Shown: one piece after another, positions 42,750 through 52,465 of the stretch | How the letters are laid out: every line of letters starts with the position of its first letter | Position numbering within the stretch: position 1 is the stretch's first letter | NCBI RefSeq assembly: GCF_021916785.1 | Contig: NZ_JAKCFC010000002.1 | Span: 868,001-932,000, forward strand | From: Mycolicibacterium lacusdiani | Lineage (GTDB): Bacteria; Actinomycetota; Actinomycetes; Mycobacteriales; Mycobacteriaceae | DNA length: 64,000 nt | Direction of reading: 5' to 3' | Program-made: the position numbers and the translations under genes | The notes under the pieces: model-generated | Databases searched by the model: none | Told to the model about the DNA's origin: nothing | The model's input: the letters and a program-made list of their open reading frames with translations, nothing else

Positions 42750-43967
42750 CTAGCTCAGGCGCTCCACGACCATCGCCATGCCCTGGCCGCCGCCGACGCA
42801 CATCGACTCGATGCCGAACGTCTTGTCATGCGTGGCAAGGTTGTTGAGCAGCGTGGCGGTGATGCGGGCGCCGGTCATGCCGAAGGGGTGGCCCAGGGCG
42901 ATCGCGCCGCCGGAGACGTTCAGCTTGTCCTCGTCGATGCCCAGCTCGCGCGCCGAGCCGATGACCTGCACGGCGAACGCCTCGTTGATCTCGACCAGGT
43001 CGATGTCGGAGATCTGCTTGCCGGCCTTCCCGAGCGCCTTGCGGATCGCCTCGATCGGACCGAGGCCCATGATCTCCGGCGACAGCCCGGACACACCCGT
43101 CGACACGATGCGCGCGAGCGGGGTCAGACCCAGCTCCTTGGCCTTGGTGTCGCTCATGATGACCACGGCGGCAGCGCCGTCGTTCAGCGGGCAGGCGTTG
43201 CCCGCGGTGATCGTGCCGTTCGGGCGGAAGACCGGCTTGAGCTGGCTGATCTTCTCGTAGCTGGTGCCTGCGCGGGGGCCGTCGTCGGTCGAGACGACGG
43301 TGCCGTCGGGCAGCGTGACGGGCACGATCTCGCGCTCGAAGAAGCCGCTCTTGATGGCCTCCTCCGCGCGGTTCTGTGAGCGAACGCCCCAGTGGTCCTG
43401 GTCCTCACGGCTGATGCCGGTGTGCAGCGCGACGTTCTCGGCCGTCTGGCCCATCGCGATGTAGACGTCGGGCACGTTGCCGTCGTTGCGCGGGTCGTGC
43501 CACTCGTCGGCGCCCTCGGCCTGCTTGGCCGTGCGTGCCTGAGCGTCCTCGAACATCGGGTTCTTGCTGTTGGGCGCACCGTCGGCCGCGCCGACGCCGA
43601 AGCGCGACACCGTCTCGACGCCTGCGGAGACGAACACGTCGCCCTCGCCTGCCTTGATCGCATGGAACGCCATGCGCGTGGTCTGCAGCGACGACGAACA
43701 GTAGCGGTTGACCGTGGTGCCTGGCAGGAAGTCGTAGCCGAGTTCGACGGCGACCGCGCGGGCGATGTTGTAGCCGGCCTCACCTGCGGGCTGCGCGCAA
43801 CCCATCATCAGGTCGTCGATGTCGCGCGGGTCCAGCGACGGCACCTTGTCCAACACCGCGCGCACCATCTGGGCGGCGAGGTCGTCCGGGCGCATGGTGG
43901 CCAGCGACCCCTTGACGGCGCGGCCGATCGGCGAGCGCGCGGTGGCGACGATGACGGCTTCGGGCAT
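42750..43967 (-). CDS. fadA3: Acetyl-CoA acyltransferase FadA3
   Basis: Product of 405 residues, ATG at 43967 with GAGGAG upstream, equal in length to M. tuberculosis FadA3 (Rv1074c). Thiolase: nucleophile Cys in NRYCSSSLQTTRMAF (near residue 90), GNACPLNDGAAAVVIMSD, catalytic His in GGAIALGHPFGMTGAR, and CVGGGQGMAM with the second Cys. It cleaves 3-oxoacyl-CoA with CoA at the end of a beta-oxidation cycle, presumably with the nearby echA8 and echA9 products. Confidence 0.93.
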   Translation of the reverse strand: MPEAVIVATARSPIGRAVKGSLATMRPDDLAAQMVRAVLDKVPSLDPRDIDDLMMGCAQPAGEAGYNIARAVAVELGYDFLPGTTVNRYCSSSLQTTRMAFHAIKAGEGDVFVSAGVETVSRFGVGAADGAPNSKNPMFEDAQARTAKQAEGADEWHDPRNDGNVPDVYIAMGQTAENVALHTGISREDQDHWGVRSQNRAEEAIKSGFFEREIVPVTLPDGTVVSTDDGPRAGTSYEKISQLKPVFRPNGTITAGNACPLNDGAAAVVIMSDTKAKELGLTPLARIVSTGVSGLSPEIMGLGPIEAIRKALGKAGKQISDIDLVEINEAFAVQVIGSARELGIDEDKLNVSGGAIALGHPFGMTGARITATLLNNLATHDKTFGIESMCVGGGQGMAMVVERLS

Positions 43968-44027
43968 GGCGGTCTCCTCGGGGTGGAGCGGCGTTGTCAC
44001 GCCTAGTGGACGACGGTTACCCCGAAC

Positions 44028-44987
44028 CTAACCGGTGACCGGAGCGACGATCGGCGCGGGTACGCCGGTGGTGCGCCGCCACAACCGGCCGACGCCACCG
44101 ATCCGTGCCAGCAGAGCCGCCGCGTGCGACGAGCGTTGCTCCAGCGCCGGCTCGACCGCTTGCCCGTGCGAACCGATGCCGAGCGCGGTGCACAGCGCGG
44201 GTAGCAGCTGCGAGGCCGCCAGCGAATAGCCGTTGGCGGATGGGTGGAACATGTCCGACGAGAAGTACTGCTCGGGCGCCTTGAGGAACTCGGGTGCCAT
44301 CAGGTCCGCGAACGGCACGGGTACCCCACCTGCCGACCGCACGGCGACTGCCTGCGCATGCGCGAGACGCAAGCCCAACGTGCGGGCCACCGTCCGCAGT
44401 GGCTGCGGGATCGCGGTGATGACGCCGAAGTCGGGGCACGTGCCGACGACGACGACGGCGCCGCTGGCCCGCAACCGGCTGACGGCGGCGCCCACCCGAC
44501 GCGCTGACTGGGGGATGCCGTTGAGGGCCGTGATGTCGTTGGCGCCGATCATCACGACCGCGGCGTCCGGCGGCGGCCCGGCGACGAACATGGCGTCGAT
44601 CTGGCCGGACAGCCCCTTGGACGTGGCTCCGACGATGGCCTTGGTGCTCAGGCGCACCCGCTTTCGAGACTCCTCGGCGAGGCCCCGCGCGATCAGCACC
44701 CCGGGCACCTCGTCGGCAGACGCGCAGCCGTAGCCCGTCGCGGTCGAGTCGCCGAAGATCATCAGGTGCAGGTCGAAGGCGACGCCGCGGTGCCACTTCT
44801 CGACCGGTCCACCGCCCGGCGAGTACACCCCGTCGGCGCGCGGCGGAACGTCCCATGCCTTGGGGATGACGCTGCGGGCCTGATCGGCCTGTCCGCTCAA
44901 GAGGTTGCGGACGCCGACGTAACCCGTCGATGCCAGTGTCGCGGTCGCCGCCAGGGCGAGCGACCGACGCGGTGCACGGATGCCCAC
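44028..44987 (-). CDS. Exported SGNH/GDSL esterase (Rv1075c-type)
   Basis: Product of 319 residues from GTG. N-terminal hydrophobic segment at about 9-28 forms a signal or anchor. SGNH blocks in order: block I IFGDSTATGYG (Ser81), block II Gly, block III GANDITAL (Asn), block V DMFHPSANGYSLAA with catalytic Asp and His. These esterases remove acyl groups from lipids or polysaccharides in the envelope. Matches Rv1075c in order. Divergent from lipU. Confidence 0.88.
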   Translation of the reverse strand: MGIRAPRRSLALAATATLASTGYVGVRNLLSGQADQARSVIPKAWDVPPRADGVYSPGGGPVEKWHRGVAFDLHLMIFGDSTATGYGCASADEVPGVLIARGLAEESRKRVRLSTKAIVGATSKGLSGQIDAMFVAGPPPDAAVVMIGANDITALNGIPQSARRVGAAVSRLRASGAVVVVGTCPDFGVITAIPQPLRTVARTLGLRLAHAQAVAVRSAGGVPVPFADLMAPEFLKAPEQYFSSDMFHPSANGYSLAASQLLPALCTALGIGSHGQAVEPALEQRSSHAAALLARIGGVGRLWRRTTGVPAPIVAPVTG

Positions 44988-45082
44988 GCAGCAAGTTTAG
45001 GTGCGGCCCCGCGGGATATCAGCGTTGCAACGAATGAGGGCGGTCACGGTGCGATATCAAGTGCGGTACGAAAGTGAATCCC

Positions 45083-45098
45083 TTGATTGTTGAATCAA
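45083..45098 (+). promoter_or_regulatory. Operator-like inverted repeat upstream of lipU
   Basis: TTGATT-GTTG-AATCAA is a perfect 6-4-6 inverted repeat in the 193-bp gap between the divergent SGNH esterase and lipU genes. It has the form of a dimeric regulator site; the regulator is not known. Confidence 0.45.
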
Positions 45099-45180
45099 AC
45101 ACGAGGTGTCAAGCTAAGTTACCTGGGTTGGCTTAGAAGTAGCCCGACCTGGCACTACAACGGCGTAGGAAGTGGTGGCG

Positions 45181-46233
45181 ATGACCGCACCGAGCAAGAT
45201 CCACGGGTCCCACGGATCGCCCATCGGGGCTGCTAGGGCGCGCAAGTCGCGTCGGTTCCCAGTCAGTGACGGTGCCCCCGTCGAGATCGTCGAGGATGGT
45301 CCGAGCCTGGCCGGTCGGCTGTTTGCCCTCGGCGCCGCACTTACGATTCGGCCAACGCTGACAATCGGTAGCCTGGCTCCCCGTATGCCGTGGCCGTGGG
45401 GAGTGCTCGACTTCGCTGCTCGAGCGCTTCGGCCAGCCCCCGGAACCATCCGAGCAACGATCAAGCTGCCCAACACCACCGCCCAGCTGGTCCGGGCGGC
45501 CGGCGTGCTTCCCGCCGACGGCAAGCGCAGCATCGTGCTCTACATGCACGGCGGCGCGTTCCTGACGTGCGGCGTGAACACCCACGGTCGGATGGTCACC
45601 GCGTTGTCGCGGTTCAGCGACTCGCCGGCGCTGGTCGTCAACTACCGAATGATCCCCAAGCACTCGGTCGGCCAGGCGCTGGACGACTGCTACGACGCGT
45701 ACCAGTGGCTGCGGTTGAAGGGCTACGAGCCCGAACAGATCGTGCTGGCCGGCGACTCGGCAGGCGGCTACCTCTCGCTGGCGCTGGCCGAACGGCTGCA
45801 CCTCGAGAACGAGCTGCCGGCCGCCGTCGTCACGATGTCGCCGCTGTTCGAGATCGACAACGACAGCCGCACCCAGCACCCGAACGCCCACACGGACGCG
45901 ATGTTCCCGCCCCGGGCGTTCCCCGCGCTCGTCGAGCTGATCCAGGCCGCTGCCGAACGACACCTGGTCGACGGCAAGCCCGAGCCGGTCTACGAGCCCC
46001 TCGACCACATCGAGCCGGGGCTGCCGCGCACGCTGATCCACGTGTCGGGCTCGGAGGTTCTGCTCAACGACGCGCGGAAGGCGGCCCACATGCTCGCCGC
46101 GGCCGGCGTCCCGGTCGAGGTGCGCATCTGGCCTGGTCAGATGCACGTCTTCCAGCTGGGTGCGCCTGCGGTCAAGGAGGCGACGCGCTCGCTCAAGCAG
46201 ATCGGCGACTACATCCGAGAGGCCACTTGGTAA
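45181..46233 (+). CDS. lipU: Carboxylesterase/lipase LipU
   Basis: Product of 350 residues from ATG at 45181 (AGGA 9-12 bp upstream; GTG at 45172 also possible). Hormone-sensitive-lipase family: oxyanion motif YMHGGAFLTCG near residue 120, nucleophile Ser in LAGDSAGGYLSLAL, Asp in 'VSGSEVLLND', His in WPGQMHVFQ. Hydrolyses short-chain esters. The 60-residue N-terminal extension relative to M. tuberculosis LipU (297 residues, from memory) is not conserved in pattern and may be partly untranslated. Probably co-transcribed with cbs, 29 bp downstream. Confidence 0.88.
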   Translation: MTAPSKIHGSHGSPIGAARARKSRRFPVSDGAPVEIVEDGPSLAGRLFALGAALTIRPTLTIGSLAPRMPWPWGVLDFAARALRPAPGTIRATIKLPNTTAQLVRAAGVLPADGKRSIVLYMHGGAFLTCGVNTHGRMVTALSRFSDSPALVVNYRMIPKHSVGQALDDCYDAYQWLRLKGYEPEQIVLAGDSAGGYLSLALAERLHLENELPAAVVTMSPLFEIDNDSRTQHPNAHTDAMFPPRAFPALVELIQAAAERHLVDGKPEPVYEPLDHIEPGLPRTLIHVSGSEVLLNDARKAAHMLAAAGVPVEVRIWPGQMHVFQLGAPAVKEATRSLKQIGDYIREATW

Positions 46234-46262
46234 CCGGTCCGTCGGCCTGACACGATGGACGC

Positions 46263-47663
<1,401 letters not shown>

Positions 47664-47734
47664 CGCCACGGTCTTTCGCGCGCGCCGGATCACCGGCGAG
47701 AAGCAGGTTGCTGGGTCCCGTTTTCCGGGGTGGT

Positions 47735-47770
47735 GCGAAAGTGGCAGTCGGTGCCGAACTTTCGCTTTTT
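47735..47770 (+). terminator. Intrinsic terminator after cbs
   Basis: GCGAAAGT (47735-47742) pairs with ACTTTCGC (47758-47765), with an inner GGCA/TGCC stem, followed directly by TTTTT. It lies 72 bp after the cbs stop. Confidence 0.93.
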
Positions 47771-47844
47771 GCCCCCGGAATTGATCATGTTCTCAGGTAG
47801 GGTTACACCGCTCGTGCCTCGCACATGATCACCGGAAGGCGCCC

Positions 47845-48246
47845 ATGACCGATCAACCGCCACCTCCCCCGGGGAACTACCCACCGCCCCCGCCGCAGGG
47901 TGGCGGTTACCCACCCCCACCACAGGGTGGCGGTTACCCACCGCCGCCGCAGGGCGGGGGATACCCACCGCCGCCGCAGGGTGGCGGTTACCCGCCGCCG
48001 CCGGGTGGCTTCGGTGGTGGTGCACCGACGAAGACGAACACGCTGGCGATTGCGTCGCTGATCTGCGCCGTCCTCGGTCTGCTGTGCGGCGTCGGTTCGA
48101 TCCTCGGCATCGTGCTCGGCGTCGTGGCGCTCAACCAGATCAAGCAGACCGGTGAAGGCGGTCGCGGCCTGGCGCAGGCCGGGATCGTGGTCGGCGCGAT
48201 CTTCGTGGTACTCGGCATCGTCGGTTACGCGATCTACTTCAGCTAG
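47845..48246 (+). CDS. Proline-rich DUF4190 membrane protein
   Basis: Product of 133 residues. Residues 1-53 are Pro/Gly/Tyr repeats, including GGGYPPPPQ three to four times, on the cytoplasmic side. Residues 63-130 are two membrane helices joined by a loop (LAIASLICAVLGLLCGVGSILGIVLGVVALNQI ... GLAQAGIVVGAIFVVLGIVGYAIYF), which is DUF4190. Such modules occur in actinobacterial cell-division and envelope proteins. A plausible promoter, TTGATC ... TTACAC, lies at 47781-47808. Followed after 112 bp by a larger Pro-rich gene. Confidence 0.85.
   Translation: MTDQPPPPPGNYPPPPPQGGGYPPPPQGGGYPPPPQGGGYPPPPQGGGYPPPPGGFGGGAPTKTNTLAIASLICAVLGLLCGVGSILGIVLGVVALNQIKQTGEGGRGLAQAGIVVGAIFVVLGIVGYAIYFS
47875..48003 (+). 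repeat. Coding repeat of the GGGYPPPPQ type
   Basis: Imperfect 27-bp units (GGTGGCGGTTACCCACC and variants) repeated four times within the Pro-rich N-terminus. Variation in the third codon positions argues against a very recent expansion. Confidence 0.7.
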
Positions 48247-48358
48247 CGAGCAGCACCGCACGAGTTGGTCGTCTCGGTACGCCTGCAATCCGTGCGGCAC
48301 AACACTTTCGGCGCAGTGCGCCACGAACACGTCACTTGAAACAGAACAGAGGTAAGTC

Positions 48359-49507
48359 ATGACCAGTCCTCCGCCCCCGCCGTCGTCCGACGGCGACGAC
48401 GTCCCGCAGTCCAACGAGGGCGGGTTCGGTTCGCCGCCGCCCACGAACCAGCCGCCCCAGGGCAACTACCCGCCCCAGCAGGGCAACTACCCACCGCCCC
48501 AAGGCAATTACCCACCCCCGCAGGGCAATTACCCGCCGACCCAAGGCAACTATCCGCCGCCGCAGGGCAACTACCCGCCGACCCAAGGCAACTATCCGCC
48601 GCCGCAGGGCAACTACCCGCCCACCCAGGGCGGCTACCCGCCTGCGCAGGGTGGTTACCCGCCGCCTCCGCAGGGCGGCTACCCGCCCCCGCCCCAGGGC
48701 GGCTATCCACCGCCTCCGCAGGGTGGTTACGCGTCGCCGCCCCCCGGCGGTTACGCGCCGGCCGGCTACGCGTCCGCCGGCGGCCAGGGCTTCGGGCAGC
48801 AGAACTTCAGCGCAGGCGAGGGCTTCTCGTGGGCCTGGAACAAGTTCAGCAAGAACGCCGTTCCGCTGATCGTCCCAACGCTGGTGTACGCCCTGATCGT
48901 GGGCGTCCTCTACGCAATCGTGCAGGGCATCGCGATGGCGCTGGCGCCCACCAGCACGTACGAGTCCTTCGAGACGGACTCGAGCTTCTCCTACTCCTAC
49001 AGCGCCGGGCTCGGCGGCGCGAGCATCGCCGTGCTCATCCTCGGCGGCCTCCTGACGCTGATCGTCGTCGCCGCGGCGCAGTCGGCGTTCCTCGGCGGTG
49101 TCCTCGACATCGCCGACGGACGGCCGGTGACCATCGGCTCGTTCTTCAAGCCGCGCAACATCACCAACGTCATCATCGCCACGCTGATCGTCGGGGTGGC
49201 GACGTCGATCGGTTCGGCGCTGTGCTTCCTCCCCGGCCTCGTGGTGGCACTGTTCGCCATCTTCACGACGGTCATCGTGGTTGACCGCAACTGCGGTGCC
49301 ATCGACGCGATCAAGGCGAGCTTCCAGCTCGTCAAGGCGAATATCGTCCCCGTGCTCATCGTCTACCTGATCACGGTGGCGATCACGATCGTCGGAGCGC
49401 TGCTGTGCGGTGTCGGCCTGCTCGTCGCGGTACCGGTGGCGTCGCTGCTGCTGGTGTTCACCTACCGCAAGCTCAGCGGTGGTCAGGTCGCACCGCTGAC
49501 CCCGTAG
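48359..49507 (+). CDS. Proline-rich multi-helix membrane protein
   Basis: Product of 382 residues. Residues 36-122 are tandem NYPPPQG, NYPPTQG and GYPPPPQG units; residues 123-145 continue the Tyr/Gly/Ala-rich tail. Residues 150-380 hold about five membrane helices (VPLIVPTLVYALIVGVLYAIVQG, SIAVLILGGLLTLIVVAAAQSAF, VALFAIFTTVIVVD, VPVLIVYLITVAITIVGALLC). The membrane part resembles DUF975/YciC-type domains and carries the HGHD-free 'GAIDAIKASFQLVKANIVPVLIV' segment of glycerophosphodiester-membrane-like proteins. The Tyr-Pro-Pro tail may form condensates or bind SH3-like partners. Function unknown. Confidence 0.85.
   Translation: MTSPPPPPSSDGDDVPQSNEGGFGSPPPTNQPPQGNYPPQQGNYPPPQGNYPPPQGNYPPTQGNYPPPQGNYPPTQGNYPPPQGNYPPTQGGYPPAQGGYPPPPQGGYPPPPQGGYPPPPQGGYASPPPGGYAPAGYASAGGQGFGQQNFSAGEGFSWAWNKFSKNAVPLIVPTLVYALIVGVLYAIVQGIAMALAPTSTYESFETDSSFSYSYSAGLGGASIAVLILGGLLTLIVVAAAQSAFLGGVLDIADGRPVTIGSFFKPRNITNVIIATLIVGVATSIGSALCFLPGLVVALFAIFTTVIVVDRNCGAIDAIKASFQLVKANIVPVLIVYLITVAITIVGALLCGVGLLVAVPVASLLLVFTYRKLSGGQVAPLTP
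48464..48724 (+). repeat. Coding 21-24-bp YPP minisatellite
   Basis: Eight units of 21 bp (about CAGGGCAACTACCCGCCG plus 3), one GYPPAQG unit and three 24-bp GYPPPPQG units in tandem. A prospective variable-number tandem repeat, since each loss or gain keeps the reading frame. Confidence 0.85.
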
Positions 49508-49525
49508 TCTCGTCTCACGCGAACG

Positions 49526-49566
49526 CGACGGCCCCGTGGTTCACCACCGCGGGGCCGTCGTGTTTT
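49526..49566 (+). terminator. Intrinsic terminator between the Pro-rich gene and the RDD gene
   Basis: A 15-bp stem with one G:U pair (arms 49526-49540 and 49546-49560), loop TCACC, followed by TGTTTT. It lies 19 bp after the stop of the Pro-rich gene. Confidence 0.85.
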
Positions 49567-49602
49567 GCTGGGGAGGTCTACGCGCCCGAGGAGAGGAAGA
49601 CA

Positions 49603-50118
49603 GTGGTCGTTCGACTCGACACCGATCATGCGCCCTGGTCGAGGCGTTGCGCGGCGTTCGCCGTCGACCTGCTTCCCATCGTCGCGGCACTGGCGCTGGC
49701 GCTGGCGATCATGTGGCTGACCAGGATTCGCGAGTGTGACGCCGACACGTCGGCACTGGACCTCGGCGCTCAGTGCGGATCGGGCATCAGCACCGCGGGC
49801 ACCCTCGCGTACGGGGCGGCGTGGCTGGGCTCGGTCGTCTTCACGCTGTGGAACCTCGGGTGGCGTCAGGGCCGCACCGGAGCCAGCATCGGCAAGTCGG
49901 CGTTGGGGCTGCGCGTAATAGGCACCGAAACGGGTCAGCCGGTGGGCCCGTGGTGGTCACTCGGACGCGCTGCGGGGCACGTGCTCAACGCCGTGCCGCT
50001 CGGCCTGGGCTATCTGTGGCCGCTGTGGGATCGGCGGCATCAGACGTTCGCCGACAAGCTGGTCGCGACGGTGTGCGTCAGCGGAACGCGCTCACACCCG
50101 TCAGCGCCTCGCCGATGA
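49603..50118 (+). CDS. RDD-family membrane protein (Pra C-domain-like, no Pro-rich part)
   Basis: Product of 171 residues from GTG at 49603 (GAGGAGAGGA 6-15 bp upstream). RDD features: WSRRCAAFAVDLLPIVAALALALAIMW (Arg and Asp in the first helix), GWRQGRTGASIGKSALGLRVIGTETG, and FPLWDxRRQTFADK-like WPLWDRRHQTFADKLVATVCV. From memory, mycobacterial proline-rich antigen Pra (Rv1078) has a Pro-rich head joined to such an RDD domain; here the head and this domain lie in separate genes. Overlaps the convergent acyl-CoA dehydrogenase gene by 41 bp. Confidence 0.83.
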   Translation: MVVRLDTDHAPWSRRCAAFAVDLLPIVAALALALAIMWLTRIRECDADTSALDLGAQCGSGISTAGTLAYGAAWLGSVVFTLWNLGWRQGRTGASIGKSALGLRVIGTETGQPVGPWWSLGRAAGHVLNAVPLGLGYLWPLWDRRHQTFADKLVATVCVSGTRSHPSAPRR

Positions 50119-51256
50119 CGAGCTGGTGCACCTCCGACGTGCCCTCGTAGGTCAGCACCGACTCCAGGTTGTTGGCGTGCCGGATCACCGGGTACTCCAG
50201 CGTGATCCCGTTGGCGCCGAGCAGGGTTCGGCACTGCCGGGCGATCCTCAGCGCCTCGCGGACGTTGTTGAGCTTGCCGACGCTCACCTGCTCGGGCCGG
50301 ATGCGCCCCTCGTCCTTCAGCTTGCCCAGGTGCAGCGCCAGTAGCTGCGCCTTGCCGAGTTCGACTGCCATGTCGGCGATCTTGGCCTGGGACAGCTGGT
50401 AGCCCGCCAGCGGCTTGTCGAATACCTCGCGCGTACCGACGTAGGCCAACGTGGCCTCCAGACAGTCGCGGGCAGCGCCCACCGCCCCGAACACGATGCC
50501 GAAGCGGGCCTCCGACAGACACGCCAGCGGACCCGAGAGCCCCCGAGCGCCTGGCAGTTTCGCCGCATCGGGCACGCGGACGTCGTCGAGACTGAACTCC
50601 GAGGTGACCGACGCCCGCAGGGACATCTTGTGCGTCATCTCCCGCGCGGAGAAGCCGGACGTCGAGGTCGGCACCGCGAACCCCAGCACCCCTTCCTCGG
50701 CGCGCGCCCACACGATCGCGACGTCGGCGATCGACGCGTTGGTGATCCACATCTTCGAGCCGTTGAGGATCCAGTCGGAACCGTCGCGCTTGGCGGTGGT
50801 GCGCATCCCGCCCGGGTTGGAGCCGAAGTCCGGTTCGGTCAGCCCGAAGCAGCCGATCAACTCACCGGCCGCCATGCCGGGCAACCACTGCTCGCGCTGC
50901 TCCTCGCTGCCCCAGTGGTGAATTGCGAACATCGCGAGCGAGCCCTGCACCGAGACGAGGCTGCGCAACCCGCTGTCGACGGCCTCCATCTCCTGGCACA
51001 CCAGGCCGTACGCCGTCGCCGACGATCCGCTGCAGCCGTATCCGGTGAGGTGCATCCCGAGCAGACCGAGCTTGCCGATCTCCACGGCGAGGTCGCGCAC
51101 CGGCACCACGCCGCTCTCGAACCACTCCGCGACGTGCGGGCGCAGGCGTTGTTCGCCGAACTGCCGGACCATGCTGCGCAGTTCGAGGTCCTCGGTACTC
51201 AACAGCGAGTCGAGGTCCAGCAGGGTTTCAACGGTCGAAGTCCCGTGGGTCGGCAT
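50078..51256 (-). CDS. Acyl-CoA dehydrogenase, glutaryl-CoA dehydrogenase-like
   Basis: Product of 392 residues. FAD-binding GLTEPDFGSNPGG and WITNASIADVAIVWARAEE; catalytic Glu in LTYEGTSEVHQLVIGEALTG near residue 375, placed as in GcdH-type enzymes. Length agrees with glutaryl-CoA dehydrogenase (about 395). Closest remembered mycobacterial homologue is FadE7. It would oxidise glutaryl-CoA to crotonyl-CoA with loss of CO2 in Lys/Trp breakdown, if the decarboxylating residues are kept. Head-to-head with metB. Confidence 0.83.
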   Translation of the reverse strand: MPTHGTSTVETLLDLDSLLSTEDLELRSMVRQFGEQRLRPHVAEWFESGVVPVRDLAVEIGKLGLLGMHLTGYGCSGSSATAYGLVCQEMEAVDSGLRSLVSVQGSLAMFAIHHWGSEEQREQWLPGMAAGELIGCFGLTEPDFGSNPGGMRTTAKRDGSDWILNGSKMWITNASIADVAIVWARAEEGVLGFAVPTSTSGFSAREMTHKMSLRASVTSEFSLDDVRVPDAAKLPGARGLSGPLACLSEARFGIVFGAVGAARDCLEATLAYVGTREVFDKPLAGYQLSQAKIADMAVELGKAQLLALHLGKLKDEGRIRPEQVSVGKLNNVREALRIARQCRTLLGANGITLEYPVIRHANNLESVLTYEGTSEVHQLVIGEALTGVSAFR

Positions 51257-51286
51257 GGTCTTGTTCTACACGGTTACCCTTCGAGG

Positions 51287-52465
51287 ATGAGCGAGAGGCG
51301 CAGCGCAGCAGATCACTACCGGGCCTACGGTGCGGCCACCAAGGCCATTCACGCCGGTTATCGGCCCGACCCGGTCACCGGGGCGGTCAATGCGCCGATC
51401 TACGCCAGCTCCACCTTCGCCCAGGACGGGGTGGGCGGCCTGCGCGGTGGCTTCGAGTACGCGCGTACCGGCAATCCCACCCGCTCGGCCCTGGAGTCCT
51501 CGCTCGCCGCGGTCGAAGGCGGTGACTACGGCCGTGCGTTCAGCTCGGGCATGGCCGCCACCGACTGCGCGCTGCGGGCGATGCTGCGCCCGGGCGACCA
51601 CGTCGTCATCCCCAACGACGCGTACGGCGGCACCTTCCGGCTCATCGACAAGGTGTTCACCCAGTGGGGCATCGAGTACACGCCCGCGGTGCAGGCCGAC
51701 CTCGACGCGGTCCGCGAGGCCATCACGCCGAAGACCAAGCTGATCTGGGTCGAGACGCCGACCAATCCGATCCTCACCATCGCCGACATCGCCGGGATCT
51801 CGCAGGTCGCGTCGGCGTCGGGCATCAAGGTGTTGGTGGACAACACCTTTGCCTCGCCCGCGTTGCAGCAGCCGCTGTCCCTGGGCGCCGACGTCGTGCT
51901 GCACTCCACCACCAAGTACATCGGCGGGCACTCCGACGTCGTCGGGGGTGCGTTGATTACGAGCGACGAGGAACTCGACGCCGCGTTCGGCTTCCTGCAG
52001 AACGGCGCGGGCGGTGTGCCCAGCCCGTTCGACGCCTACCTCACCATGCGAGGCCTCAAGACGCTGCCGCTGCGCATGCAGCGGCACAGCGAGAACGGTG
52101 CCCAGGTGGCCGAGTTCCTGCAGCAGCACCCGGCCGTCGACACCGTCCTGTACCCGGGTCTGCCCAGCCACCCCAACCACGACGTCGCCGCGCGGCAGAT
52201 GTCCGGTTTCGGCGGCATGGTGTCGGTGCGGCTGAAGGGCGGGCGCGATGCCGCCCACCAGCTGTGCGCGCGGACCGAGATCTTCATCCTCGCCGAGTCG
52301 CTGGGCGGGGTGGAGTCGCTCATCGAGCATCCCGGTGCCATGACCCACGCCTCGACGGCGGGCTCGCAGCTCGAGGTCCCCGACGACCTGGTCCGACTGT
52401 CGGTCGGCATCGAGGACATCGCGGACCTGATCGGCGATCTCGAGCAGGCGCTACAGCAGCGCTGA
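51287..52465 (+). CDS. metB: Cystathionine gamma-synthase
   Basis: Product of 392 residues; ATG at 51287 preceded by TCGAGG. PLP fold I: YARTGNPTRSALESSLAAVEGGDYGRAFSSGMAATDCALRAML, VETPTNPILTIADIAGI and VLHSTTKYIGGHSDVVGG with Schiff-base Lys near residue 210; SLGGVESLIEHPGAMTH before the end. Makes cystathionine from an acylated homoserine and cysteine. With Cbs it gives both directions of transsulfuration. Matches Rv1079. Overlaps the convergent GPP34 gene by 15 bp. Confidence 0.92.
   Translation: MSERRSAADHYRAYGAATKAIHAGYRPDPVTGAVNAPIYASSTFAQDGVGGLRGGFEYARTGNPTRSALESSLAAVEGGDYGRAFSSGMAATDCALRAMLRPGDHVVIPNDAYGGTFRLIDKVFTQWGIEYTPAVQADLDAVREAITPKTKLIWVETPTNPILTIADIAGISQVASASGIKVLVDNTFASPALQQPLSLGADVVLHSTTKYIGGHSDVVGGALITSDEELDAAFGFLQNGAGGVPSPFDAYLTMRGLKTLPLRMQRHSENGAQVAEFLQQHPAVDTVLYPGLPSHPNHDVAARQMSGFGGMVSVRLKGGRDAAHQLCARTEIFILAESLGGVESLIEHPGAMTHASTAGSQLEVPDDLVRLSVGIEDIADLIGDLEQALQQR

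Noticed and set aside
47875..48724. CRISPR-like array
   Set aside because: The direct repeats are in frame, have no unique spacers and encode Pro/Tyr-rich segments.
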